Below, one piece after another: positions 26,568 to 33,953 of a stretch of DNA of 64,000 nucleotides. The number at the start of each line of letters is the position of its first letter. The stretch's first letter is position 1. Under the pieces are notes generated by a model. It did not search any database. It saw only the letters and a program-made list of their open reading frames with translations, and was not told the DNA's origin. The stretch is taken from NCBI RefSeq assembly GCF_001422045.1, contig NZ_LMLW01000007.1:62001-126000 (forward strand), written 5' to 3'. Position numbers and translations under genes: made by a program. The stretch is from Sphingomonas sp. Leaf242 (GTDB lineage: Bacteria; Pseudomonadota; Alphaproteobacteria; Sphingomonadales; Sphingomonadaceae).

Positions 26568-26978
26568 TCAGTCAAAGGGCGTGGCAAACTCCAGACGGAT
26601 CCCGCCCGGAATGAGGATCAGGAAGTGGCGCGCCGTTGATCCGGGACGGATGGCGCCCGGCGCTGCGTCGACCACGACTTCTGGATGCGCCGTCACGGCG
26701 GCCCACGCCGCTGCCAGTGCAGCATCGTCGGCGACCGAGAGCGAGAGATGATGGAGACCGATATTGGCGCGCCGGTCAAAGGCGCGGGCCGTCACGGGGT
26801 CGGCCGCGCGCCACAAGGTCAGCAGGATTGTGCCGTCCGATACGAAGATAGCAGGATAGTCGGGCACGCCGCCTACTTCATCGAATCCGAGCGTGTCGCA
26901 GAAGAAGGCGCGTGCCTGATCGAGGTTGGGCACGGTTAGCCCGACATGGTGGACGCCGCGTGTGAGTTTGCTGGTCAT
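26568..26978 (-). CDS. VOC family protein
   Basis: A 136-residue single VOC unit: [24 protein letters not shown] at the start, [20 protein letters not shown] in the centre and [22 protein letters not shown] ending, giving the His/His/Glu metal ligand pattern of glyoxalase-type proteins. The substrate is unknown. Its ATG overlaps the stop of the PNPOx-like gene (ATGA at 26975-26978), so the two are translationally coupled. Confidence 0.88.
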   Translation of the reverse strand: MTSKLTRGVHHVGLTVPNLDQARAFFCDTLGFDEVGGVPDYPAIFVSDGTILLTLWRAADPVTARAFDRRANIGLHHLSLSVADDAALAAAWAAVTAHPEVVVDAAPGAIRPGSTARHFLILIPGGIRLEFATPFD

Positions 26979-27583
26979 GATGCTGCCCGTTCAAGTTGAG
27001 CGATGTGGGCTCGAAGCACCGCAATCTCGTCAATGAGCGGCTGGGAAGTGCGGCGCACTTCCGCCTCGGTGAAACGCGGCGTGATATGCTGCGGGCAGTT
27101 CCAGTCGAACCCGACGACATCGATCAGAAAGCCACGCTCCGGCTCGGCCGCGAAGCCGGACGGCATGAGCGCTGCGATGACGGCGGGGTCTTTGCTCACG
27201 TGGGCATGGCCGATGATCTTGAGGCGCCGGCGGTTCGGATAGTCCATTAAGAACAGCGCAACCCGGTCGTCGGCCGCAATATGCGCGACGGAGAGATATT
27301 GTCGATTGCCGCGAAAGTCGGCGAACCCGAAACAATTGCCCCCGAGGTGTCGGACGAAGCCGGTTGCCCCGCCGCGATGCTGGACATAGGGCCAGCCATT
27401 TTCGGACGTGCTCGCCAGGTAAAAGCTGTCGCGGGCGGCGATGAACGCAAGTTCTTTGGCCGTAATCCGGTCGACCGTCTCCGCGCCGGCTTCCATGCGT
27501 GCGTAGGACGCTCGCGACCCCGCTGCTTCTTGCAGCGCGCGAGCGCGTGGTCCGAAAAGGGTGTGGAGATATGCCTGCGCCAT
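26975..27583 (-). CDS. Pyridoxamine 5'-phosphate oxidase-family flavoprotein
   Basis: A 202-residue protein starting at ATG 27583. The segment FIAARDSFYLASTSENGWPYVQHRGG followed by GFADFRGNRQYLSVAHIAADDRVALFLMDYPNRRRLKIIGHAHV is the split-barrel FMN-binding fold of the PNPOx-like superfamily (COG3576 type). True PdxH carries a conserved C-terminal motif that is missing, so this is likely another flavin- or F420-type reductase. It heads an operon with VOC and NTF2-like genes and diverges from a LysR regulator 76 bases away. Confidence 0.87.
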   Translation of the reverse strand: MAQAYLHTLFGPRARALQEAAGSRASYARMEAGAETVDRITAKELAFIAARDSFYLASTSENGWPYVQHRGGATGFVRHLGGNCFGFADFRGNRQYLSVAHIAADDRVALFLMDYPNRRRLKIIGHAHVSKDPAVIAALMPSGFAAEPERGFLIDVVGFDWNCPQHITPRFTEAEVRRTSQPLIDEIAVLRAHIAQLERAAS

Positions 27584-27616
27584 GGCCACGAGGATGGCGA
27601 GTTGCCCGCGATGTGA

Positions 27617-27629
27617 TAATTCGCAATTA
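27617..27629. promoter_or_regulatory. Palindrome in a LysR-divergent promoter
   Basis: TAATTCGCAATTA is an inverted repeat (TAATT / AATTA around CGC) with the T-N11-A form expected of LysR boxes. It sits in the 76-base gap between the PNPOx gene and the divergent LysR gene, the usual place for autoregulation plus control of the neighbour. The locally AT-rich stretch supports a promoter. Confidence 0.5.
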
Positions 27630-27659
27630 CTGATACGGACTATTGCGATACGGGGAATA

Positions 27660-28553
27660 ATGGACCGCTTCGAGAGCCTTTCCGTCTTTGTCGCGGTGGC
27701 AGAGCAGCGCGGCTTCGCGGCTGCGGCGCGCGTCCTCAATCTGTCGCCTCCTGCCGTGACCCGTGCGGTCGCGGCGCTGGAGCGGCATCTGGGCGTGACG
27801 CTGTTCCACCGCTCGACGCGAGCGGTGTCCCTGACGGACGACGGGGCAAGCCTGCTCGATCGGGCGCGGCGCATACTCGCGGACATTCGCGAGGCGGAGC
27901 AGATCGCCATGGGCGGTCGCTCGGTTCCCCGGGGGCAGCTCTACGTAACTGCGCCGGTCATATTCGGGCGGCTGCATGTGTTGCCGGTCATCAGCGCGCT
28001 GCTGGCCAGCCACACCGGCCTCAACGCGCGCATGATGCTGCTCGATCGTAATGTCCGCATCGTCGAGGAGGGTGTCGATGTGGCGGTGCGGATCGGGACG
28101 CTGGCGGACAGCACGCTGCGCACCGTGACGATCGGTTCGGTCCGTCAGACCATCGTGGCAAGCCCGGGCTATCTTGCCGAACATGGCTTGCCCATCGATC
28201 ATGGCGACCTGGCCCAGCATCGGTGTATCATGGGTAGCGGTGTGCGCGCCGGCACCCGATGGTCGTTTGGCGCGCGCGGCGAGAGGCTGTTGGAAATCGT
28301 CCCCCGCCTGACCGTCAACGGCATCGATGCGATCCTCGCTGCTGCGGAAGCAGGCGTCGGCCTTGCCAATGTACTGAGTTACCAGTCGGCCGCGCATATC
28401 GCGAGCGGGCGACTCATTGAGGTTTTGGCCGATCATGCTCCGTCCGCCATGCCGGTAAGCCTGCTCTATGATCCCGGTCGAGCCGCTATGCCCGCGGTCA
28501 GGGTGTTCATCGATGCGATGCGGGAACAGGGGCGGCGGGGCGTGTGGTCCTGA
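27660..28553 (+). CDS. LysR-family transcriptional regulator
   Basis: A 297-residue LysR protein. The HTH is at residues 1-60 (FVAVAEQRGFAAAARVLNLSPPAVTRAVAALE). The effector domain contains VDVAVRIGTLADSTLRT and SPGYLAEHGLPIDHGDLAQHRCI. The start is ATG 27660. It faces the PNPOx-VOC-NTF2 operon and probably controls it through the palindrome at 27617-27629. The gene ends in a 307-base gap before nitronate monooxygenase. Confidence 0.92.
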   Translation: MDRFESLSVFVAVAEQRGFAAAARVLNLSPPAVTRAVAALERHLGVTLFHRSTRAVSLTDDGASLLDRARRILADIREAEQIAMGGRSVPRGQLYVTAPVIFGRLHVLPVISALLASHTGLNARMMLLDRNVRIVEEGVDVAVRIGTLADSTLRTVTIGSVRQTIVASPGYLAEHGLPIDHGDLAQHRCIMGSGVRAGTRWSFGARGERLLEIVPRLTVNGIDAILAAAEAGVGLANVLSYQSAAHIASGRLIEVLADHAPSAMPVSLLYDPGRAAMPAVRVFIDAMREQGRRGVWS

Positions 28554-28860
28554 CCGGGACCGCCGGACAAGCTATTTCGCGGCGAAGGCTCGGCAGATTT
28601 CCATTTCAGCATTCCTCCCGGTGAAGGCTCAAACGCAGGCCGGCGGCGTTCCGGCGGCGTTCGCCCATTGATCGCGGCGTCGCCGGCGCCTGAACGAACT
28701 GCAAATGTGTGGATGGGCGAGAGCGGTTCGGCAATGTCGCTTTCTGGGTCGGAGCGGTTGAAGGGCAGACGATCCGCACCTAGCCCACCTGGCGCCATTC
28801 ACTTAATGCGCTGGCGTAGTCATAAGCGGACAATTGTTCATAACCGGATCCGGCGTAGGT
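28554..28860. other. Intergenic gap, nothing recognised
   Basis: These 307 bases separate the LysR gene from the nitronate monooxygenase gene. No convincing open frame or repeat was seen. The promoter of the downstream gene must be here; the sequence just before ATG 28861 (AACCGGATCCGGCGTAGGT) contains the short palindrome CCGGATCCGG. Confidence 0.4.
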
Positions 28861-29949
28861 ATGTCTCTCATCGATCGGTTTGAACTCTCGGTGCCCTTGA
28901 TCCAGGCGCCGATGGCAGGCGTCGCCACACCTTCGCTGGCGGCAGCGGTATCCGAGGCGGGAGCCTTGGGATCGATCGGAGTAGGCGCGACCGACGCCGC
29001 CGGCGCACGGGCGATGATCGAGGAGGTGCGCAGCAGCACGACCCGCGCGTTCAACGTCAACGTCTTCGTCCACGCTGGCCCAAAGGCCGATCTGTCGCGG
29101 GAAGCGCAATGGCTGGATTGGCTTGCCCCGCTGTTCGCCGAGTACGGCGCACAACCCCCGACGGCACTCATGACCATCTACAAGAGCTTCGCAGATGATC
29201 CCGACATGGTGGCGGTACTGCTCGACCTCGCGCCGCCAGTGGTTAGCTTCCACTTCGGGTTGCCGTCCGCCGACGTGCTCTCGGCGTTGCGAGCGCGTGG
29301 TATCTATCTCATGGCGACCGCAACCAGCCTCAACGAAGCACACGCGATCGAGGCCGCCGGGATCGATGCGGTGGTCGCGCAAGGGATCGAGGCTGGCGGG
29401 CATCGGGGTGTCTTCGACCCCATCGCGCCTGACGACGCGCTCGGCGTATTCGCGCTGACCCGGCTCCTGGTGCGCAAGAACAACCTACCAATCATCGCTG
29501 CTGGCGGGATAATGGACGGCGCCGGCATCGCCGCGGCGCTCGACCTGGGCGCATCGGCAGCGCAACTGGGAACTGCCTTTGTCGCGTGCCCGGAGTCGGC
29601 CGCAGACGATGCATACCGGGCGGCCCTCACCGGTGAGGGCGCTTACCACACCGTCCTCACTTCGCTAATTTCTGGTCGACCCGCGCGTGCGCTGGCCAAC
29701 CGGTTCACGGCTCTGAGTCAGTCGGTCGATGAACGCCGACCGCCTGATTATCCTATCGCCTATGATGCGGGAAAGGCCTTGCACGCGGCTGCCAAGGCGC
29801 AAGGCGAGCACGGTTTCGGAGCGCAATGGGCGGGGCAAGGTGCGCCGCTTTCTCGTGCCATGCCGGCAGCAGCCTTGGTCAGGGTGCTGCGAGAGGAATT
29901 TGAATTGCGACGGATTAGAGGCTCGGTTGAGCGTTGCGACGTTCCTTGA
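28861..29949 (+). CDS. Nitronate monooxygenase
   Basis: A 362-residue FMN-dependent TIM-barrel enzyme. N-terminal LIQAPMAGVATPSLAAAVSEAGALGSIG is the FMN-site opening of the family, QGIEAGGHRG contains the catalytic His, and IIAAGGIMDGAGIAAALDLGASAAQLGTAF binds the phosphate. These enzymes oxidise alkyl nitronates such as propionate 3-nitronate to carbonyl compounds and nitrite. The start is ATG 28861, as an earlier in-frame codon at 28834 lacks a site. It appears monocistronic. Confidence 0.92.
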   Translation: MSLIDRFELSVPLIQAPMAGVATPSLAAAVSEAGALGSIGVGATDAAGARAMIEEVRSSTTRAFNVNVFVHAGPKADLSREAQWLDWLAPLFAEYGAQPPTALMTIYKSFADDPDMVAVLLDLAPPVVSFHFGLPSADVLSALRARGIYLMATATSLNEAHAIEAAGIDAVVAQGIEAGGHRGVFDPIAPDDALGVFALTRLLVRKNNLPIIAAGGIMDGAGIAAALDLGASAAQLGTAFVACPESAADDAYRAALTGEGAYHTVLTSLISGRPARALANRFTALSQSVDERRPPDYPIAYDAGKALHAAAKAQGEHGFGAQWAGQGAPLSRAMPAAALVRVLREEFELRRIRGSVERCDVP

Positions 29950-30306
29950 TCGGACTGGCCGTTTCCCCACTAGAAGCCGTATAAGCAGACCTTTCAGCGT
30001 ACTGAAAGCCTCAAATCATGATGAACCAGCGCCCGAAGTTAAGAAGCAAGGTAAGGGGCGCGGGCGTCCTTTTGTTGGTCTCCGCGGCCGCTGGTCGCCT
30101 GATCGCTGCATGATCACGCTCGTCTGCTCCCAAGGTCTTTCGCATCCTGGAACTCGCTGCTTTAAAAGGCTCAAAGCCTTTCCGTTTCTCCGTGTCCACC
30201 AGCCCATGTTGGGAAAGTGTATGCGGGAAAGGGTTTAGGGAAAGCGGTTTACGATGGTGAACGGTCGCGTGGTAAGCACGGGCGGCATACCAGTGAGAGG
30301 GCAGTA
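29950..30306. other. Intergenic gap with a family-B repeat
   Basis: A 357-base gap between nitronate monooxygenase and a VOC gene. It holds a family-B repeat at 30022-30079 (annotated separately). At 30163-30190 CTTTAAAAGGCTCAAAGCC contains a short imperfect inverted repeat. No gene is supported. Confidence 0.45.
30022..30079 (+). repeat. Dispersed intergenic repeat, family B
   Basis: TGAACCAGCGCCCGAAGTTA continuing to AAGGGGCGCGGGCGTCC matches the copy at 35585 (TGAACCAGCGTTCGGAGTTG ... AAGGGGCGTGAGCGTCC) at most positions. Both lie between unrelated genes. Confidence 0.7.
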
Positions 30307-30768
30307 ATGACGGACGCCACAAACGTAATTGCCGTGGACCACACAGGCTTCGCTGTGTCTTCTTTGGACGAAGCCGTTCGGTTCTGGACGGGAGCGCTCG
30401 GTTTCACACTTGAGCGGCAATCGGAGATGGGGGGCGACTTCCTTCATCAGGTGACAGGTGTCGATGATCCGAAAGTGAGAACGGCAATCGTCAAGGCACA
30501 AGACGGCTACGTGGTCGAACTGTTGGAATATTCAAACGGGCTCCAGAACGGGACGGTGCCCAGCGGCGCGGGATCGATCGGAGCGGCCCACCTGGCTCTG
30601 ACCGTAAAGGACATTCATGTCGCCATTGCCCGTGTCGAGGCAGCAGGATGGAAGGCGAAAGGTAATCCGCTGCCGATCCCAGGTGGTCCACGGAAGGGAA
30701 CGTTGGTGGCCTACGTTTCAGGCCCCGATCATATCACGATAGAGCTTATGCAGCCGACAGCCCGTTAA
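30307..30768 (+). CDS. VOC family protein (epimerase/glyoxalase-like)
   Basis: A 153-residue VOC protein. NVIAVDHTGFAVSSLDEAVRFWTGALGF opens the first half and IGAAHLALTVKDIHVAIARVEAAGW the second, ending VAYVSGPDHITIELMQP with the metal-ligand Glu. The shape resembles methylmalonyl-CoA epimerase and lactoylglutathione lyase relatives, but neither can be assigned. The start is ATG 30307 in a plausible context. The gene seems monocistronic and is flanked by dispersed repeats. Confidence 0.85.
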   Translation: MTDATNVIAVDHTGFAVSSLDEAVRFWTGALGFTLERQSEMGGDFLHQVTGVDDPKVRTAIVKAQDGYVVELLEYSNGLQNGTVPSGAGSIGAAHLALTVKDIHVAIARVEAAGWKAKGNPLPIPGGPRKGTLVAYVSGPDHITIELMQPTAR

Positions 30769-30861
30769 TGGGCCGGCAAAAGCTTTGCCGCCTCATCATC
30801 CTTTGAAAGCTGGCGAGTCAGCGTGCAGGGCCGAGGCTCAGCACCTTCTCTGCTGCAATAC

Positions 30862-30918
30862 TGAATGGATGGCAGAAGTTGGGGAGCCAGAAAGAGGCCG
30901 CGAATGACCGCAAGTGGG
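30862..30918 (+). repeat. Dispersed intergenic repeat, family B
   Basis: TGAATGGATGGCAGAAGTTG then GGGAGCCAGAAAGAGGCCGC and GAATGACCGCAAGTGGG is a diverged family-B copy. A family-A element (GTTTCGCCCACTAGCGGACA, 30948-30967) follows 30 bases later, a B-then-A arrangement also seen, in other order, near 35.5 and 57.1 kb. Confidence 0.6.
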
Positions 30919-30945
30919 TCTTTGCAGACTCGCGCTGCCGGACAG

Positions 30946-30968
30946 TTTCGCCCACTAGCGGACATTGG
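30946..30968. repeat. Dispersed intergenic repeat, family A
   Basis: GTTTCGCCCACTAGCGGACA belongs to a family whose full form reads approximately GTCCGCTTTCGCCCATTAGCGGACATT, an imperfect palindrome with TGTCCGCT and AGCGGACA arms. Closest relatives are at 32243 (GCTTTCGCCCATTAGCGGAC) and 8315 (TTTCCGCCCATCAACGGACA). Confidence 0.6.
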
Positions 30969-31046
30969 GGACCTCGCGCGACGCTCCGGATTGCGACCTT
31001 TCGTTCAGGTGCTAAGCTGCGGGTGTTCCTGACACGGCGGACGTAA

Positions 31047-31292
31047 GTGAATGATCGTATGTGGTGGAAACTGACGGTATTGGTGATCGTTACGGCCGGA
31101 CTCATATTTTGCATCATCCCGGTCCGTACGCACGCCGCTCTATTTGATCCGACCAATCCACGGCCTGTGCCAAGGTGGACCCTGTGGTCGACGATTTCGA
31201 ATATGTATCTGACTACCGGCACCGCCGCCTTGATATGCGCGATCATGGTCGTCGCAGCCTATCTCGCATTCAGAGTCGTTCGTAGCGCCTAA
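31047..31292 (+). CDS. Small two-helix membrane protein
   Basis: An 81-residue frame starting at GTG 31047 (ATG at 31059 would remove four residues). Two hydrophobic helices are clear: LTVLVIVTAGLIFCIIPV and TGTAALICAIMVVAAYLAF, joined by a polar loop (FDPTNPRPVPRWTLWSTIS). No family is recognised. Its hydrophobicity pattern argues for a real protein. It is flanked by dispersed repeats. Confidence 0.55.
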   Translation: MNDRMWWKLTVLVIVTAGLIFCIIPVRTHAALFDPTNPRPVPRWTLWSTISNMYLTTGTAALICAIMVVAAYLAFRVVRSA

Positions 31293-31304
31293 ACAGCAAC
31301 AATC

Positions 31305-31378
31305 GGTGTCCGCTTACCACCCTTCGCCGCCGAAAGGGGCCCGTCCGCTAACTTTTCCCATTCAGACATTCCCGGCAT
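31305..31378. repeat. Dispersed intergenic repeat, family A (compound copy)
   Basis: TGTCCGCTTACCACCCTTCG is followed by CCGAAAGGGGCCCGTCCGCT and AACTTTTCCCATTCAGACAT. Two overlapping family-A units are visible, the internal 'AAAG-GGG-CCCGTCCGCT' joint being shared with the copies at 33378 and 35503. Confidence 0.6.
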
Positions 31379-31435
31379 TGGAATCCAAAAAAGAAGTTAG
31401 CTACTTTCCGTTGCAGGAAGCGCTAATGCACGACG

Positions 31436-31633
31436 ATGGACGATCAGCACATGATGTATGCGATCATGGCCGTGGTGATGGCGTGCGGAATGGCGTTTTC
31501 GGTCTTTACTGGTCGCATCCGATATCGCGGATGGTCACTTATCGATCGGGATCTGGCGCCAACAACTTTCTGGACCCACATCGGAGCATGGGGCATCGTT
31601 GCCGTTGGCCTCGTGCTTAGCGCCATGTTTTAG
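31436..31633 (+). CDS. Small two-helix membrane protein
   Basis: A 65-residue frame. Helices are YAIMAVVMACGMAFSVF and FWTHIGAWGIVAVGLVLSAMF with RIRYRGWSLIDRDLAPTT between them. No recognised family, but the sequence is compositionally sound for a membrane microprotein. The upstream context gives only a modest ribosome site. It lies between two family-A repeats. Confidence 0.5.
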   Translation: MDDQHMMYAIMAVVMACGMAFSVFTGRIRYRGWSLIDRDLAPTTFWTHIGAWGIVAVGLVLSAMF

Positions 31634-31694
31634 GTGGTCTCGCGAGGCCGATTTCCAAAATCGCATCTTTTCTGAGAAAGGCTGCAGCGTCAGC

Positions 31695-31740
31695 CGACGT
31701 CCGCTAATGTCATCTGCCTTCCCACTAACGGACATTCCCC
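31695..31740. repeat. Dispersed intergenic repeat, family A
   Basis: GACGTCCGCTAATGTCATCT runs into GCCTTCCCACTAACGGACAT. The two arms GTCCGCTAATG and CACTAACGGACAT give the imperfect palindrome typical of the family. It sits between the small membrane protein gene and the end of the DUF1493 gene. Confidence 0.55.
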
Positions 31741-32192
31741 GGATCAGCGGGCCAGCGGCCCGCCTCAACAATTTGAGCCAATCCTCTGACGGTAAGCGGC
31801 CTCAGCTCTCTAGCGAACCAACGCGAAAGAAGCCTTGAATTAACCACCAAAAGAAGGAGGGCAAGCAGTACCGCTACGAGCTTCGGCCAGTGCCAGACCG
31901 CCGAAATGATCCCGGCGACGGCACCAAATATAATAATCGCAGGAATACCGAAGAGGATCGCGTGTGGACTCGCGCCATCCGTGTTGAAAAACTCACTCCA
32001 TTGACCTTCAAGCGCGCCGAAGTCGGTGCCGAACCGCTTATGCAGCTCTTCGAATAATTCGGCTGCGTCGTCGCCGTCCACGCCAAGGTCATGCACGATG
32101 CGCGCGTCTCGCGTCACCTTGCGGGCTGGCACACCGTGTCCGTCTACGAGAAGATGGTGCACAGCCGCTGTCGGATTGTCATCTATGACCAC
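31725..32192 (-). CDS. DUF1493 acyl-carrier-like domain with C-terminal membrane helix
   Basis: A 155-residue protein. The first 70 residues, with ARIVHDLGVDGDDAAELFEELHKRFGTDF, match DUF1493, which has an acyl-carrier-protein-like fold. The attachment Ser of true carrier proteins (D-S-L) is replaced by acidic residues (D-G-D-D), so no phosphopantetheine arm is expected. The C-terminal half has membrane helices (AILFGIPAIIIFGAVAGIISAV and KLVAVLLALLLLVV). The role is unknown. The end of the gene overlaps a family-A repeat. Confidence 0.7.
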   Translation of the reverse strand: MVIDDNPTAAVHHLLVDGHGVPARKVTRDARIVHDLGVDGDDAAELFEELHKRFGTDFGALEGQWSEFFNTDGASPHAILFGIPAIIIFGAVAGIISAVWHWPKLVAVLLALLLLVVNSRLLSRWFARELRPLTVRGLAQIVEAGRWPADPGNVR

Positions 32193-32206
32193 ATTCTACC
32201 TCTCGG

Positions 32207-32271
32207 GCGAGAGTCCGCAATCCTTCCCATTCCGGCCGTTCCGCTTTCGCCCATTAGCGGACATCTAGCAG
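32207..32271. repeat. Dispersed intergenic repeat, family A
   Basis: AGTCCGCAATCCTTCCCATT is followed by CCGGCCGTTCCGCTTTCGCC and CATTAGCGGACATCTAGC. Two units in tandem fill the gap between the DUF1493 gene start and the end of the exonuclease-like gene. Confidence 0.6.
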
Positions 32272-32702
32272 TGCTCATTTGAGACCACCCAATCACGCAA
32301 AGCTACGGCATCGTAATAGGCGTTGTGCGGAACTTCGCTTCGGCTCTCTGATGCAAAATCACTGGTGCCGAGTATCTCAAATCGGACGGCACACCCTACT
32401 AGCCGTCCGCCGCGCCCATTGGTGAGGAGTGCGACAGCGTGACCAATATCCTCGGGCCAATCTGCGATGAGCACTGGGTCGGTGTCAGCCGCGAGGTAGG
32501 AACTGAACATATGCGCAACCTCGGCGAGTGGCCTCTGCTTTGTAAGCAGGACCGGCAAGACGTTGGCGGTGACCCACGGATTGGGTTCAGGACATTCAAC
32601 GGCCTCATAGAAAGGCGCGACCTCATCGCCCTCCGGCACGGCAGCGATTGCGACCAATCCGCCTCCAAAACCGTTGAACTCAGCATCAAGGAAATAGCGC
32701 AC
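32265..32702 (-). CDS. Small DEDD-type 3'-5' exonuclease-like protein
   Basis: A 145-residue protein. MRYFLDAEFNGFGG carries the D-x-E of exonuclease motif I, ADWPEDIGHAVALL fits motif II (Asp), and VPHNAYYDAVALRDWV has the H-x4-D of motif III in the DEDDh RNase H-like superfamily. It resembles the compact 3'-5' exoribonuclease group typified by Rv2179c (PF16473 type). The substrate could be RNA or DNA. It is shorter than RNase T or DnaQ and stands alone in the repeat-rich accessory region. Confidence 0.65.
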   Translation of the reverse strand: MRYFLDAEFNGFGGGLVAIAAVPEGDEVAPFYEAVECPEPNPWVTANVLPVLLTKQRPLAEVAHMFSSYLAADTDPVLIADWPEDIGHAVALLTNGRGGRLVGCAVRFEILGTSDFASESRSEVPHNAYYDAVALRDWVVSNEHC

Positions 32703-32745
32703 CCGCTACTTTCACCAGAACATATTGCTGGCGTCCACAGATTAT

Positions 32746-32872
32746 GTCCGCTTGCCTTCCCATTCCGGACATTCGCAGACGGCGGATACACCCTCCGCCG
32801 CAGCCTATCATACCCCGCAGAAATCCGCGGTTTATAACCATGGTATGGCACGATGTACCCCAGCGATACCCC
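32746..32872 (+). repeat. Long compound dispersed repeat, copy 1
   Basis: This starts with a family-A unit (GTCCGCTTGCCTTCCCATTC), continues with a GC-rich hairpin region (GGCGGATACACCCTCCGCCG), and ends with GTACCCCAGCGATACCCC. The same order of blocks recurs at 33389-33512. The strand given is nominal. Confidence 0.7.
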
Positions 32873-33006
32873 GGCCGGCCTGAGCTATATACCATCTGGA
32901 TCGGTGATAGATGTCTCAGCGCTCGTCCGCTTCCGCCCAATTGTCGCCGTTCGTGAACATTTATAGTGAGCTTGGAAACGGACATTAAAAATGCTCTCAT
33001 GCTTTC

Positions 33007-33345
33007 ATGAACAGGGCATCCAAGGTCATCCTCGCCTCACTTGCGATCGTAGGCACATTTGCGATTGGTTTTGAGACGGGTGAATGGCGTGCGCTTGAGC
33101 GTGAGAGGCGGTTGCCTAGTTGGAACGGGTCAATCGCACAGGCACAGGATGCCGCTCAGCGGTGGGCGACGAAGGTGCACGAGACGCCATCAATGGCAAT
33201 GTTGAACCGATACCCCCGTTATATTTCTTTCCCCAAAAAAACTTGCATTCAGTTGAGGTTGAAGGGCGGCGTCGGAGGAGTTCCGATTTACTGTTACCGG
33301 GGGAATACGATCCAGTTATTGGAAGAATATAGCGATGTAGAGTGA
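33007..33345 (+). CDS. Small exported or membrane-anchored protein of unknown function
   Basis: A 112-residue frame. SKVILASLAIVGTFAIGFETG is a signal or N-terminal anchor. The remainder is basic with a potential amphipathic helix (IAQAQDAAQRWATKV). Two cysteines (KKTCIQLR and PIYCYRGN) could pair in the periplasm. No family is recognised. It lies between the two copies of the long compound repeat. Confidence 0.55.
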   Translation: MNRASKVILASLAIVGTFAIGFETGEWRALERERRLPSWNGSIAQAQDAAQRWATKVHETPSMAMLNRYPRYISFPKKTCIQLRLKGGVGGVPIYCYRGNTIQLLEEYSDVE

Positions 33346-33704
33346 ACACGAATGTCGGCTTACCGCCCGATTTTCGCTAAAGCGGCCCGTCCGCTTTCCT
33401 TCCCGTTCCGGTCGTTCCGCGGCGGAGGTACCCTCCGCGGCAGCTAATCAAACCTCGCGCAAATCGGTGGTTTCCGCGCTGCGTGTGGGGCAATATACCC
33501 CAACGATACCCCCTGTGGAGATTTCGGGAAACCGGACAGACCTGACTGCTGTCAGCGCCATCGGGCGCGGCAGCTATCTCGCTAAGGGTTCCCTTCTGGG
33601 ACAGGCGGGGGCGAAATGATCGGCCTTTTTTCCAACAGCCCCGCCGTTTGACGGATAGTCGATCCAAATACTCGAGTGGACCGCCTTCGCAGATAGCGCG
33701 TGAT
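33346..33704. other. Intergenic gap largely made of repeat DNA
   Basis: 359 bases after the small exported protein. Positions 33352-33512 are family-A and compound repeat sequence (annotated separately). The stretch 33513-33704 shows no gene; any frame across it reads Arg/Gly-rich shadow peptide. Confidence 0.5.
33389..33512 (+). repeat. Long compound dispersed repeat, copy 2
   Basis: GTCCGCTTTCCTTCCCGTTC, then GGCGGAGGTACCCTCCGCGG, then ATATACCCCAACGATACCCC, in the same order as 32746-32872. A further family-A half (AATGTCGGCTTACCGCCCGA, 33352) precedes it. The two copies are roughly 65-75 % alike by eye, so they are old. Confidence 0.7.
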
Positions 33705-33947
33705 TCACCCGCGTCCCTTAATGAACATCACGATCAGAACGAGACAGAACATCGCCATCGCGACCAAGCGAGCGATCCACGGAACGATCAACCAACCACC
33801 GATCGCGCCGACTGCCTTACCAGCGACGCCGCTGTCGATCATGCGACGTGATCGTGGCGAACCGGCTACCGGATAGCCGCATCGAGGACAGGCGGGTGCG
33901 ATATCCGATACGCTTTGCCGGCATTCTGGGCATGGTATCAGCGCCAT
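33705..33947 (-). CDS. Zinc-ribbon membrane protein
   Basis: An 80-residue protein. The N-terminus IPCPECRQSVSDIAPACPRCGYPV is a classic two-knuckle zinc ribbon (C-P-x-C and C-P-x-C-G). A C-terminal hydrophobic helix (LVAMAMFCLVLIVMFIK) follows, with another hydrophobic stretch before it (GAIGGWLIVPWIARL). The function is unknown. It ends upstream of the OmpA-type gene in the same direction, 6 bases apart. Confidence 0.8.
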   Translation of the reverse strand: MALIPCPECRQSVSDIAPACPRCGYPVAGSPRSRRMIDSGVAGKAVGAIGGWLIVPWIARLVAMAMFCLVLIVMFIKGRG

Positions 33948-33953
33948 GTCGAT

